Positions 37,814 through 46,798 are shown, counted from the first letter of the stretch. The stretch: 64,000 nt of DNA from Albidovulum sediminis (GCF_025380365.1 NZ_JAOCQF010000001.1:1786245-1850244); one strand, 5' to 3'. Translations and numbers: made by a program. Notes: a model not told the origin generated them from the sequence alone.

Positions 37814-39178
37814 TCAGGATTTGAACCGATTGCGCAAGGTCTTGCCGGTTTCGACAACCGTGTCTGCCGATGTCTGAAGCAGTTGAGCCAGCGCATCGTT
37901 CTTGCTCGCGACACTCGCGGTTGCACTGGCAAGTGTCGAATAATCCTGGACGCAAAGGTTTGCGATCGACGGGATCGCCTTTGTGGCATAGGAAAGCCAC
38001 CCGATGTTGGCGCGATTTGTCTTCAGGTCCGAGGCGAGTTGCTCAAATGCCGGCACCTTGGTGCCGAGAAGAGATCTGGCCTTCTTCTCATAGGCTTCGG
38101 CGCCGTCGACGACTTCATCCCGTCTGGCCTTCAATTCGGCGATCCTGGCTTTCATTGCCTTGATTTCACGCAGCAGGACACGCAGTTCCGCAGTCGAACT
38201 GCCATAGACATGCGCCTTGGCCATCGTGTCGTACTCTGCCTGCATCGCCTCCAGCAGGCGCTTCAATTCCTTGCTCTGCTTGTGATGCTCTGCGGCCTCG
38301 GCGGCCATCTTCGAGGCGGTCAGGATCATCACCTTTGCTACTTTCTTCAGGTTCTTCGTGTCCTGTTCCAGTTTCTTGATGCTGGGGATGTTTGTCGCGA
38401 AAAGATCCCGAATGACCTTGGCCGCCGCTTCCTGCGCCGTTACCGCGGCCTTCGAGGCGCCAACCTTGTTTTCGGTCCCGACCTTCACACCCTTGGCATC
38501 CAGCTTGTCCACTTCGCTGATCTCGAACGTATCTTTCAGCGTCGCCAGGGTTTTCTCTATCGAGGCGATGATGTCGTCGGCCTCTTTTGCCTGTCGCTTG
38601 AACTCGCGGACGCAATCCGTGATGGCCTTGGCTGCCCCGGCGATCGCCACTGCCGCCCCTGCGATGGCAACGCCCAGGGATAGAACCGCACCTGTGACCG
38701 CGACCGCGCTCGCCGCCGTCGCCCCGACGGCGGTGACCACGCACTTGTATTTCTTGACGCCTTGCTTGATCGCGATCTTCTTGCCTTCGTTCCGGTCAGC
38801 CATGTAATCCTTGATGACCGGAATGGCGGCATCGCCAATCTTGTCGTTGACCTTGACCATTTCGTTGTTGATGGTCTGCCACGCCCGGTCGATGCCGCTG
38901 TCCGTTTCGAACATTCCCTGGCTGCCGCAGGTGTCGATGAAACTTGCGATGTCATCCACAAGCTTCTCGTAGTGCTTGTCCGTGACGGCGCGCACCTTCC
39001 GCTTCAGAAGCATGTCGTCCTGAATGGCTTTCGGCGTGCTCACGTTGATGATGGATACGGTCTTGTGGAAGGGAAGCGCCCCGAACCCGATCTTGTATTT
39101 TGTCAGAATGGATTTGTAGTTCTTGTTGAGGTCCCGCCCGATGTCCTTGTCATAAACGACGTAGTCCATATCCGGCAT
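37814..39178 (-). CDS. Unknown long-helical protein with central hydrophobic hairpin
   Basis: 454 residues, not recognised. Residues 1-60 are mixed and include VVYDKDIGRDLNKNYKSI; 60-145 are helical; 146-187 are a strongly hydrophobic Ala/Val/Gly stretch long enough for two membrane passes; 190-220, 265-318 and 330-368 have heptad-like coiled-coil character with many Lys/Glu; the C-terminus (372-454) is Ser/Ala-rich helical. No signal peptide is present. The outline (long helices around one hydrophobic hairpin, soluble ends) resembles alpha-helical pore-forming toxins such as ClyA or the Xax type, but this is only by architecture. The GC content is visibly lower than in the neighbours. GGGGGAG lies about 8 nt before the ATG. 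It follows tRNA-Leu in an otherwise gene-poor stretch. Confidence 0.75.
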   Translation of the reverse strand: MPDMDYVVYDKDIGRDLNKNYKSILTKYKIGFGALPFHKTVSIINVSTPKAIQDDMLLKRKVRAVTDKHYEKLVDDIASFIDTCGSQGMFETDSGIDRAWQTINNEMVKVNDKIGDAAIPVIKDYMADRNEGKKIAIKQGVKKYKCVVTAVGATAASAVAVTGAVLSLGVAIAGAAVAIAGAAKAITDCVREFKRQAKEADDIIASIEKTLATLKDTFEISEVDKLDAKGVKVGTENKVGASKAAVTAQEAAAKVIRDLFATNIPSIKKLEQDTKNLKKVAKVMILTASKMAAEAAEHHKQSKELKRLLEAMQAEYDTMAKAHVYGSSTAELRVLLREIKAMKARIAELKARRDEVVDGAEAYEKKARSLLGTKVPAFEQLASDLKTNRANIGWLSYATKAIPSIANLCVQDYSTLASATASVASKNDALAQLLQTSADTVVETGKTLRNRFKS

Positions 39179-39368
39179 TCGCTATGCTCCCCCATACACT
39201 GCCAGCAGAGAAGTGCCGATGGTCGACCTTGTCCGGCATTTCCCAAGCAACCTGCCGATAGGCGTCAAATTCTCCTGACGGGTTCGTGAGGGCAAGCATT
39301 TTCTGTTTCAGGCGTCCTCTGTTCTCGCAGGCTCGAAGGGCGACTTGGAACGAGAGCCCAACCGCCAC
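39150..39368 (-). CDS. Possible small protein upstream of the helical-protein gene
   Basis: A 72-codon frame starting at GTG 39368 with a good ribosome-binding site (GGAGA, about 5 nt upstream) and ending 29 bp inside the helical-protein gene. The product reads VGLSFQVALRACENRGRLKQ and then KMLALTNPSGEFDAYRQVAW; codon choice looks like coding sequence but is not decisive. It matches no family I know. If real, it would be translationally coupled to the 454-residue protein, as an immunity, chaperone or regulatory partner might be. Otherwise this is leader sequence or a gene remnant. Confidence 0.35.
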   Translation of the reverse strand: MAVGLSFQVALRACENRGRLKQKMLALTNPSGEFDAYRQVAWEMPDKVDHRHFSAGSVWGSIANAGYGLRRL

Positions 39369-39484
39369 GATCTTCTCCGTGGCTCACCCATGGTCCACCT
39401 CGTTCTGCCCCCCTCGGTTGGGCCGGGCCACCGTAGGACCCTCAGGCTTCTGCATCGGCAAATCGAGCCGGCCGCGTCAGCCAC
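39179..39484. other. Lower-GC gap upstream of the islet gene
   Basis: 306 bp between the helical-protein start and the end of the Lrp-family gene. Apart from the possible 72-codon ORF at 39150-39368, I see no recognisable gene. No integrase remnant or duplicated tRNA end is visible. It probably holds the promoter of the islet gene(s). Confidence 0.5.
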
Positions 39485-39949
39485 TCAGAGGCCGCGTTCC
39501 TTGACCGCCTCCATCACCACGAAGGTGGAGGTCGAGGCGACATGCGGGAGCGAGGAGATGCGTTCACCGAGGACGCGTCGGTATTCGCTGATGTCCCCGG
39601 TCCGGACCTTGAGGAGATAGTCGAAGCTTGACGCCATCATGTGGCATTCCTCGATCTCCGCCACGCCCTGCACCGCGCGGTTGAAGGCCTGGAGCGCGCT
39701 TTCGCGGGTGTCCGACAGGCGCACCTCGACAAAGGCGACATGGGCAAGGCCCATGCGGATCGGGTTCAGGACGGCGCGATAGCCGGCGATGACGCCCGCA
39801 TCCTCCAGCCGCTTGACCCGCGCCTGGGTCGGCGTTTTCGACAGCCCGATCCGCCGCGCAAGCTCGGTGACGGGCAAGCGCCCCTCCAACGCCAGTTCGC
39901 GCAGAATCGCGGCATCGAAGCGGTCCATATCGGGAAGGTCACTTGGCAT
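39485..39949 (-). CDS. putR: Lrp/AsnC-family regulator of proline catabolism (PutR-like)
   Basis: 154 residues: N-terminal HTH (LALEGRLPVTELARRIGLSKTPTQARVKRLEDAGVI) and a C-terminal RAM/AsnC ligand-binding domain (VEIEECHMMASSFDYLLKVRTGD). Divergent from putA, the position of PutR in Rhodobacter, Agrobacterium and related bacteria, where proline activates putA through PutR. PutA here lacks its own DNA-binding domain, which supports this role. A perfect 18-bp palindrome in the gap is its likely binding site. Confidence 0.88.
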   Translation of the reverse strand: MPSDLPDMDRFDAAILRELALEGRLPVTELARRIGLSKTPTQARVKRLEDAGVIAGYRAVLNPIRMGLAHVAFVEVRLSDTRESALQAFNRAVQGVAEIEECHMMASSFDYLLKVRTGDISEYRRVLGERISSLPHVASTSTFVVMEAVKERGL

Positions 39950-39989
39950 ACGTTTTCCGCAAAAATCAGGCAGTCTGCCTATCCGTGGA

Positions 39990-40007
39990 CATTCTTCGGG
40001 AAGAATG
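39990..40007. promoter_or_regulatory. 18-bp palindrome between putR and putA, likely PutR site
   Basis: CATTCTTC-gg-GAAGAATG is a perfect dyad with 8-bp arms, 45 bp before the putA ATG and 40 bp before the putR start. Lrp-type regulators bind such AT-containing dyads. A second, shorter repeat (GGCAG-t-CTGCC, 39969-39979) lies beside it. Confidence 0.6.
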
Positions 40008-40052
40008 CCCTTCGGTCAAGCGATATCATGGGTCAAACGTCAGGAGGATTTC

Positions 40053-43000
40053 ATGGACGCGCTCTGGCACAGGATCGAAACCGGCTCGCTTGCCCCCGAA
40101 GGCCCGCTGCTGGCGCGGCTGATCGCCGACGCCGGCCTTTCGGCCGAGGATCGCGGGCGCATCGTGACGAAGGGCGCCGACCTCGTGCGCCGCATCCGCG
40201 CGGACGTGCGGCCGGGGCTGATGGAGGTGTTCCTCGCCGAATACGGGCTGTCGACCGAGGAGGGCATCGCGCTGATGTGCCTGGCCGAGGCGCTGTTGCG
40301 CGTGCCCGACGCCGAGACGATGGACGCGCTGATCGAGGACAAGATCGCGCCGTCGGACTGGGGCAAGCACTTGGGCCGCTCCGCCTCGCCGCTGGTCAAC
40401 GCCTCGACCTGGGCCCTGATGCTGACCGGCAAGGTGCTGGAGGAGAAGGAGCCGGGCGTCGTCGGGCACCTGCGCAACGCCGTCCGCCGGCTGGGCGAGC
40501 CGGTGATCCGCAAGGCGGTGTCGCGGGCGATGAAGGAGATGGGCAAGCAGTTCGTGCTGGGCGAGACCATCGCCGACGCGATGGACCGCGCCGCGACGAT
40601 GGAGGCCGACGGCTACACCTATTCCTACGACATGCTGGGGGAGGCTGCGAAGACGGCGGGCGACGCACGCCGCTATGCCGACGCCTACGCCCGCGCAATC
40701 TCGGCAATCGCGTCGGCCTGCCGGTCCGACGACATCGGGGTGAACCCCGGCATCTCGGTCAAGCTGTCCGCGCTGCATCCCCGCTACGAGGTCGCACAGG
40801 AAGCCCGCGTCATGGCCGAGCTTGTGCCAGTGGTCCGCACCCTCGCGCGGCAGGCGGCCGAGGCGCGCATGGGCTTCAACATCGACGCGGAGGAGGCCGA
40901 CCGCCTGACCCTGTCGCTGAAGGTGATCGAGGCGGTTCTGGCGGACGACGCGCTGAAGGGCTGGCACGGGTTCGGCGTGGTCGTGCAGGGCTACGGCCGC
41001 CGCGCCGGTGCCGTGATCGACTGGCTTCACGCACTGGCGGCAAGGCTCGACCGCAAGATCATGGTCCGCCTCGTCAAGGGCGCCTACTGGGACGCCGAGG
41101 TGAAGCGTGCGCAAGTCATGGGCCTGACCGATTTCCCCGTCTTCACCCGGAAAGAGGCGACCGATGTCTCCTACATCGCGAACGCGCGCCGGCTTCTTGG
41201 CCTGACCGACCGCATCTATCCGCAGTTCGCGACGCACAACGCCCACACCGTCGCCGCGATCCTCGACATGGCGGGCGACAAGGCGGCGTTCGAATTCCAG
41301 CGCCTGCACGGCATGGGCGAACGGCTCCATGACATCGTTCACCGGGACGAGGGCACGCGCTGCCGCATCTACGCCCCCGTCGGCGCGCATCGCGACCTCT
41401 TGGCTTACCTTGTCCGCCGTCTTCTGGAAAACGGCGCCAACTCCTCCTTCGTGCACCAGATCGTCGACATGGAGGTCGCGCCCGAGACGGTCGCCGCGGA
41501 CCCGTTCGCGGCGGTCGAGGTGATGCTGCCCGAGGTGGCCAACCGCGTCATCCGCAAGGGGCCGGACCTGTTCACGCCCGAACGGCGCAACTCCGAAGGG
41601 TTCGATCTGACCGACGCGCCGACGCTGGCGCGGATCGACGCGGCGCGTGACGAACACTCTGCGACCGACTTCTCCGGCCAGCCGCTGATCTGCGGCAAGG
41701 TCAAGGGGCTGGCGCCGCGCGCCGCCTTGAACCCTGCCACCGGCGCGCGCGTGGGCCGCGTCACCGACGCCGCCCCCGAGGACGTGGAAACCGCACTGGC
41801 CGCCGCGCGCCCCTGGTCCGCCCCGGTCGAGGAGCGGGCGCGCATCCTGAACCGCGCCGCCGACCTTTATGAGGAAAACTTCGGCCCCTTCTTCGCGCTT
41901 CTGGCGCGCGAAGCGGGCAAGACCCTGCCCGACGCGGTGTCCGAACTGCGCGAGGCGGTGGACTTCCTGCGCTACTACGCGGCGCGCGCGAAGGCGATCA
42001 CCGCGGCACCGGCGGGCGTTTTCGCCTGCATCAGCCCGTGGAACTTCCCGCTGGCGATCTTCTCGGGGCAGATCGCGGCGGCGCTGGCGACCGGCAACGC
42101 CGTGCTTGCCAAGCCCGCCGAACAGACGCCGCTGATCGCCACGCTTGCCGCGGGGCTTCTGCTGAAGGCCGGCGTTCCGGCCTCGGCCTTGCAGCTTCTG
42201 CCCGGCGACGGGGCGACGGTGGGGGCGCGGGTGACCTCGGACCCGCGCGTCAACGGCGTCTGCTTTACCGGATCGACCGAAACCGCGCTGATCATCCGCC
42301 GCGCGATGGCCGCGCATCTGGCGCCGGGCGCGCCGCTGATCGCGGAAACCGGCGGGTTGAACGCGATGATTGTCGATTCCACCGCGCTGCCCGAACAGGC
42401 CGTGCGCGATGTCATCGCCTCATCGTTCCAGTCGGCCGGGCAAAGGTGTTCGGCGCTGCGCTGCCTTTACGTGCAGGAAGACATCGCCCCCCATTTCACC
42501 GAGATGCTGTTCGGCGCGATGGAGGAACTGACGCTCGGCGATCCCTGGTCGCTTTCGACCGACGTCGGCCCCGTGATCGACGCCGAGGCCGAGGCCGGCA
42601 TCCGCGCCCATGTCGAGACGGCGCGCCGGGAAGGCCGGCTCCTGCGGCAGTTGTCGGTGCCGCGCGGCGGTCATTTCATCGCCCCCTCGGTGATCCGGGT
42701 CCGCGGCATCGCCGACCTCGGGCGCGAGATTTTCGGCCCGGTCCTGCATCTGGCGACCTACCGGGCCGAGGACCTGCCCAAGGTCATCGCCGACATCAAC
42801 GCCACCGGCTACGGGCTGACCTTCGGGCTGCACACCCGGATCGACAACCGCGTGCAGGAGGTGTGCGAGGCGCTGCACGTCGGCAACATCTACGTCAACC
42901 GCAACCAGATCGGCGCGGTTGTCGGCAGCCAGCCCTTCGGCGGCGAGGGGCTGTCGGGCACCGGGCCCAAGGCGGGCGGACCGGAATACCTGGCCCGCTT

Positions 43001-43508
43001 CACCCGGCCCGAGGCTGTCCCGCAGGCCGGGGCGGCGCAATCGGGGGCGGCGCAGGGAAGGGCCGAGCCGAAATCGGTGCAGGTCGCGCTCGACAAGGCG
43101 GGGGCGGCGGCAGAGATCGCGCGGATCGATCTGCCCGGCCCGACGGGTGAGTCGAACCGGCTGACGCTCAGCCCGCGGGCGCCTTTCCTTTGCCTTGGGC
43201 CCGGCGATGCGGCGCGGACGCAGGCCGAGGCGATCCGGGCGCTTGGCGGCCGGGCGATCACGGTGGACGGTCTGCTCGCGCCCGAGGCGCTGAAGACGCT
43301 GAAGGGATTTGCGGGCGCGCTCTGGTGGGGCGACGAGGGCACGGCCCGCGCGCTGGCGCAGGCGCTGGCCGCGCGTCCGGGGCCGATCCTGCCGCTGGTC
43401 ACGGCGATGCCGGACCTTGGCCATGTGGTGATCGAGCGGCATGTCTGCGTCGACACCACCGCCTCGGGCGGGAACGCGGCGCTTCTGGCCGAGGCGGGGG
43501 CGGCCTGA
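40053..43508 (+). CDS. putA: Bifunctional proline dehydrogenase / L-glutamate gamma-semialdehyde dehydrogenase
   Basis: 1151 residues. It oxidises proline to glutamate in two steps. The FAD-dependent proline dehydrogenase barrel (about 60-470) includes GVNPGISVKLSALHPRYE, GVVVQGYGRRAG and MVRLVKGAYWDAEVKRAQ. The aldehyde dehydrogenase domain (about 560-1000) has the catalytic Cys799 in GQRCSALR, the Glu in AETGGLNAM, and ISPWNFPLAIF. A C-terminal ALDH-like extension follows. The ribbon-helix-helix domain of enterobacterial PutA is absent, so it is not self-regulating. The ATG is preceded by CAGGAGG at 6 nt. It is peripheral-membrane bound and reduces quinone. Confidence 0.96.
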   Translation: MDALWHRIETGSLAPEGPLLARLIADAGLSAEDRGRIVTKGADLVRRIRADVRPGLMEVFLAEYGLSTEEGIALMCLAEALLRVPDAETMDALIEDKIAPSDWGKHLGRSASPLVNASTWALMLTGKVLEEKEPGVVGHLRNAVRRLGEPVIRKAVSRAMKEMGKQFVLGETIADAMDRAATMEADGYTYSYDMLGEAAKTAGDARRYADAYARAISAIASACRSDDIGVNPGISVKLSALHPRYEVAQEARVMAELVPVVRTLARQAAEARMGFNIDAEEADRLTLSLKVIEAVLADDALKGWHGFGVVVQGYGRRAGAVIDWLHALAARLDRKIMVRLVKGAYWDAEVKRAQVMGLTDFPVFTRKEATDVSYIANARRLLGLTDRIYPQFATHNAHTVAAILDMAGDKAAFEFQRLHGMGERLHDIVHRDEGTRCRIYAPVGAHRDLLAYLVRRLLENGANSSFVHQIVDMEVAPETVAADPFAAVEVMLPEVANRVIRKGPDLFTPERRNSEGFDLTDAPTLARIDAARDEHSATDFSGQPLICGKVKGLAPRAALNPATGARVGRVTDAAPEDVETALAAARPWSAPVEERARILNRAADLYEENFGPFFALLAREAGKTLPDAVSELREAVDFLRYYAARAKAITAAPAGVFACISPWNFPLAIFSGQIAAALATGNAVLAKPAEQTPLIATLAAGLLLKAGVPASALQLLPGDGATVGARVTSDPRVNGVCFTGSTETALIIRRAMAAHLAPGAPLIAETGGLNAMIVDSTALPEQAVRDVIASSFQSAGQRCSALRCLYVQEDIAPHFTEMLFGAMEELTLGDPWSLSTDVGPVIDAEAEAGIRAHVETARREGRLLRQLSVPRGGHFIAPSVIRVRGIADLGREIFGPVLHLATYRAEDLPKVIADINATGYGLTFGLHTRIDNRVQEVCEALHVGNIYVNRNQIGAVVGSQPFGGEGLSGTGPKAGGPEYLARFTRPEAVPQAGAAQSGAAQGRAEPKSVQVALDKAGAAAEIARIDLPGPTGESNRLTLSPRAPFLCLGPGDAARTQAEAIRALGGRAITVDGLLAPEALKTLKGFAGALWWGDEGTARALAQALAARPGPILPLVTAMPDLGHVVIERHVCVDTTASGGNAALLAEAGAA

Positions 43509-43562
43509 CAACCCGCCCGCCTACCCCTTGACGGCAGGGCGCGGATCGGAAAGCGTCGGGCG

Positions 43563-44306
43563 ATGTTTCCGATCCGCGATCACAATCCGTCCGGCTCCAC
43601 GCCCTGGGTGACCTGGGCGCTGATCCTTGCGAATGTCGCGGTGTTCCTGATCCAGATGCCCTACATGGGCAGCCCCGGCGCGCAGGCCGCGTTCTTCCGC
43701 GACTGGGCGCTTTATCCCGTCGCCGTGACGCTCGGGGGCGAATACGGCGGCATCCTGACCTCGATGTTCCTGCATGCAGGTTTCCTGCACCTGGCGGGGA
43801 ACATGCTGTTTCTCTGGATCTTCGGCGACAACCTTGAGGATGCGCTGGGATCCTTCGGCTTCCTGGCCGTCTACCTGGCCGCAGGTGTCGCCGCCGCGCT
43901 GGCGCAGATCGCGGCCGACCCCTTGTCGGCGATCCCCACCGTCGGCGCCTCGGGCGCGATCGGCGGGGTGATGGGGGGCTATGTCCTTCTGTTCCCGCGC
44001 GCGCGGATCGACGTCCTGCTGATCTTCGTCGTCTTCTTCCGCGTGATCGCCGTTCCGGCCTGGCTCATGCTCGGCTTCTGGTTCGCGATTCAGGTCTTCG
44101 CTGGCCTCGGTACGCCCACCGATGGCGGGGGCGTGGCCTACTGGGCCCATGTGGGGGGATTCGCCGCAGGGCTGATCCTGACCCTGCCCGCCTGGCTCCG
44201 GCGCGGCGCGCGCGGCTACTGGCAAGTAACGCGGGGACAGCCACCGCACCCCGAGGCGGAATACACGGCGACACGGATCCCCCGCGTCAAGCGGCGGCGG
44301 TGGTAG
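43563..44306 (+). CDS. Rhomboid-family intramembrane serine protease
   Basis: 247 residues with six to seven membrane segments. The catalytic Ser130 is in GASGAIGG and His196 in AHVGGF; the HAGFLHLAGNMLFL motif with the conserved His/Asn oxyanion residues is intact. It cleaves single-pass membrane proteins within the bilayer. Alphaproteobacterial members begin with the same IRDHNPS sequence. It is 54 bp after putA; functional linkage is doubtful. It converges with the inositol monophosphatase gene (3-bp gap). Confidence 0.92.
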   Translation: MFPIRDHNPSGSTPWVTWALILANVAVFLIQMPYMGSPGAQAAFFRDWALYPVAVTLGGEYGGILTSMFLHAGFLHLAGNMLFLWIFGDNLEDALGSFGFLAVYLAAGVAAALAQIAADPLSAIPTVGASGAIGGVMGGYVLLFPRARIDVLLIFVVFFRVIAVPAWLMLGFWFAIQVFAGLGTPTDGGGVAYWAHVGGFAAGLILTLPAWLRRGARGYWQVTRGQPPHPEAEYTATRIPRVKRRRW

Positions 44307-44309
44307 GTG

Positions 44310-45101
44310 TCAGGCCGGTTCGCGCAGGAGCGTGGCGAGCGGTTCGTAAAGCTGGCCGTTCGCCGCGATCACCGAACCGCTGTCGAAGATCTCCTGCCCC
44401 TCGCGCAGGCCGGTGACGAAGCCACCCGCCTCGCGCACCAGCAGCAGGCCCGCCGCGATGTCCCAGGAATTGAGTTCGCGTTCCCAGAAGCCGTCATAGC
44501 GCCCCGCCGCGACATAGGCGAGGTCAAGCGCCGCAGCCCCCCAGCGCCGGACGCCCGCGCAGGCGGGCATCAGCCGCGCAAGGTCGCGCAGCGTGGCCGG
44601 CAGGGTCTTCTTGGTGCCGAAGGGCACGCCGGTGGCAAAGATCGCCTCGGCCATCACCTTGCGCCCCGAGACGCGGATGCGGCTGTCGTTCATCCAGGCG
44701 CCCGCGCCCTTTTCGGCCCAGAACAGTTCGTCCTTCGCCGGGTCGAGGACGACCGCCGACACGATCTCGCCCTTGTGCTCCAGCGCGATTGACACCGCCC
44801 AGTGCGGCAGGCCGTGCAGAAAGTTGGTGGTCCCGTCGAGCGGATCGACGATCCAGCGCCGGGTCGGGTCCTGGCCCGCCGCTGCGCCAGACTCCTCGCC
44901 CACCCAGCCATAGCTCGGACGGGCGGTCATCAACTCCTCGCGGATGATCTTTTCGGCGGCGATATCGGCGCGGCTGACGAAGTCGCCCGCGCCCTTCGCG
45001 GAGACCTGGAGATTCTCCACCTCGCGGAAGTCCTTGACAAGGCTGCGGCCCGCTTTGCGTGCGGCCTTGATCATCACGTTGAGGTTGGCACTGCCCTGCA
45101 T
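44310..45101 (-). CDS. suhB: Inositol monophosphatase family protein
   Basis: 263 residues. Metal and catalytic motifs are GEESG (start of the domain), the WIVDPLDGTTNFLHGLP block and SWDIAAGLLLVREAGG. It hydrolyses inositol or other sugar monophosphates with Mg2+; SuhB members also act on rRNA transcription. The start MQGSANLNVMIKAARKAG is the usual N-terminus. It stands 96 bp downstream of the ABC-F gene on the same strand. Confidence 0.93.
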   Translation of the reverse strand: MQGSANLNVMIKAARKAGRSLVKDFREVENLQVSAKGAGDFVSRADIAAEKIIREELMTARPSYGWVGEESGAAAGQDPTRRWIVDPLDGTTNFLHGLPHWAVSIALEHKGEIVSAVVLDPAKDELFWAEKGAGAWMNDSRIRVSGRKVMAEAIFATGVPFGTKKTLPATLRDLARLMPACAGVRRWGAAALDLAYVAAGRYDGFWERELNSWDIAAGLLLVREAGGFVTGLREGQEIFDSGSVIAANGQLYEPLATLLREPA

Positions 45102-45197
45102 CGCTGGCTTCTCCTGGATCAGCGCCTGCCTATACGCGGCCCCCGCGCGCTTGTGAAGGGCGGGGGGGCGAAAAGTTGCCGGGCGGGGCAGGTCGGC

Positions 45198-46718
45198 TCA
45201 GAGTGCGCCACCCTCGGCCTCGCGAAAGAAGTCCTCGGGCGAGTCCACCTCCTCAAGCCTTCTCCCCGCGATCAGCCAGAACCGCGTGCCCACCGCGCGG
45301 ACGAAGGCGCGGTCGTGTGAGACGATGAGCGCCGCGGCCGCGTCCGTGGCAATTTCCGCCTCGAGCGCCTCCTGACCCTCGATGTCGAGGTGGTTGGTGG
45401 GTTCGTCGAGCAGGTAGAGGTTCGGCTTCTCGAACCTGAGGAGCAGCATCGCAAGGCGCGACCGCTGCCCGCCCGACAGTCGCCGCGTTGGCGCGGTCTG
45501 CCGGTCGATGGCGATGCCCGCCCCGGCCAGCGCCGCGCGGATCGCCTGATCGCCCGGCCGGAAGCGGTCGGCCAGCAACGCATGCGGGGTGCGGTCCAGG
45601 TCGATCTGGCCCAGATGCTGGTCGGCAACACCGGCGCGGACCGAAGGCGCCGCGCGGATCGCCCCGGCGTCGCCCTCAAGCGCGGCCCGCACGGCGGCCA
45701 TCAGCCGGCTCTTGCCCGCACCGTTCGGCCCCAGCAACACCACGCGGTCGCCCGGCACGATCCACTTCCGCCCGGTGCGGAACAGAAGCCGCCCGTCCGG
45801 CGTTGCAACCGCGGCATCCTCGAAGGCCAGAAGCGCGCGGGCATGGCTGCCCGTCCCCTCCAGCCGGATCGCGCCCGCCGACCGGTCCCGGTGCGCAGGC
45901 CGCGCCGCGGCCTCGATCCGGTCGGCCCGTTCGGTCAGCTGCTTCGTCTTCGTCGTGAGAAGGTCGCTGCCGGAGTTGATGCCGATGTTCTTCAGTTTCG
46001 CGGCCTGCCGGCGCAGCTGCTGCGCCTCTTTCAGGCGGTTGTCGAAGGCGCGTGCATCCGCGGCGTCGGCCTCCTCGAGCGCTGCGCGCGCCGCCGAGAA
46101 GGGCAGCGCGAAAACCCGGCTGTCGCGTTCGCGCAAAAACAGCGTACGCGTCGTCGCCGCGTCCAGGAACGCGCGGTCATGGCTGACGATGATCGCCGCC
46201 ACCGACCGCGGCAGCGCCGCGAGCCAGCGTGTCAGCACGCCGATCCGCGCGAGGTCGAGGTGGTTGGTCGGTTCGTCCAGCAGGTACAGATCAGGCTCCC
46301 CCACCGCCGCACGGGCCAGAAGGGCGGTGCGCTGCCAGCCCCCCGACAGCGCGGCCAGCGGCCGGTCGCGCAGGTCTTCGGGCACGCCCAGATCGTCCAG
46401 CGCCACATCGACGCGCCAGCCCTCGTAATCGCGCGCCTCCTCGGGCAGGCCGTCCAGCACCGCCGCGCGCAGCGTCAGTTGCAGCAGCGCGGCCGGCGGG
46501 TCCTGTTCCACCAGCGCGACCTTTGCGCCGCGGGCGCGGGTCACGCTGCCCTGCGTCGGCTCCGCCAGTCCCGCCAGCACCCGCAGGAGCGAGGATTTTC
46601 CCCGCCCGTTGGCCGCGACAAGCCCTGCGCGGTCGCCGGGGTGAAGGGTGAAGTCCAGGCCGGAAAAGAGGGGGTCGGCCAGGGTCAGGCCCAGATCGGA
46701 AACGGAAAGAAGGCTCAT
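45198..46718 (-). CDS. ABC-F family ATPase (ribosome-associated)
   Basis: 506 residues, two ATP-binding cassettes in one chain and no membrane domain. Cassette 1: Walker A ANGRGKSSLLR, signature LSGGWQRTAL, Walker B LYLLDEPTNHLD. Cassette 2: GPNGAGKSRL, LSGGQRSRLAM, LYLLDEPTNHLD. The linker of about 80 residues is helical and Lys/Arg/Gln-rich (KEAQQLRRQAAKLKNIG...), as in ABC-F proteins that enter the ribosomal E site. Such proteins act in translation control or antibiotic resistance. It is preceded by a structured leader and a small upstream ORF. ATG 46718 is used; the longer frame would run into the leader. Confidence 0.9.
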   Translation of the reverse strand: MSLLSVSDLGLTLADPLFSGLDFTLHPGDRAGLVAANGRGKSSLLRVLAGLAEPTQGSVTRARGAKVALVEQDPPAALLQLTLRAAVLDGLPEEARDYEGWRVDVALDDLGVPEDLRDRPLAALSGGWQRTALLARAAVGEPDLYLLDEPTNHLDLARIGVLTRWLAALPRSVAAIIVSHDRAFLDAATTRTLFLRERDSRVFALPFSAARAALEEADAADARAFDNRLKEAQQLRRQAAKLKNIGINSGSDLLTTKTKQLTERADRIEAAARPAHRDRSAGAIRLEGTGSHARALLAFEDAAVATPDGRLLFRTGRKWIVPGDRVVLLGPNGAGKSRLMAAVRAALEGDAGAIRAAPSVRAGVADQHLGQIDLDRTPHALLADRFRPGDQAIRAALAGAGIAIDRQTAPTRRLSGGQRSRLAMLLLRFEKPNLYLLDEPTNHLDIEGQEALEAEIATDAAAALIVSHDRAFVRAVGTRFWLIAGRRLEEVDSPEDFFREAEGGAL

Positions 46719-46726
46719 CGTGGTCT

Positions 46727-46798
46727 CGTCTGCCGGGGGTGCGGTCGCACCCGTTACCATCCTTGGCGGCGCGGAATTCCCGGCCGCCGGGGCAGACG
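46727..46798 (-). promoter_or_regulatory. Structured leader of the ABC-F gene (three-way-junction fold)
   Basis: On the minus strand between the upstream ORF and the ABC-F ATG, three stems can form together: outer stem CGTCTGCC / GGCAGACG (46791-46798 with 46727-46734), hairpin GGCGGC / GCCGCC (46765-46770 with 46783-46788), and hairpin GGGTGCG-ac-CGCACCC (46737-46752). The outer stem ends 8 nt before the start codon, where a ribosome would have to bind. ABC-F resistance genes are often under ribosome-mediated attenuation; this layout fits, but pairing has not been tested. Confidence 0.5.

Noticed and set aside
37507-39484. Islet as a classical tRNA-integrated genomic island
   Set aside because: The islet lies at the 5' side of tRNA-Leu, whereas integrases use the 3' end; no repeated tRNA end and no integrase were seen. 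A horizontally acquired gene is still possible, but not by this route on present evidence.
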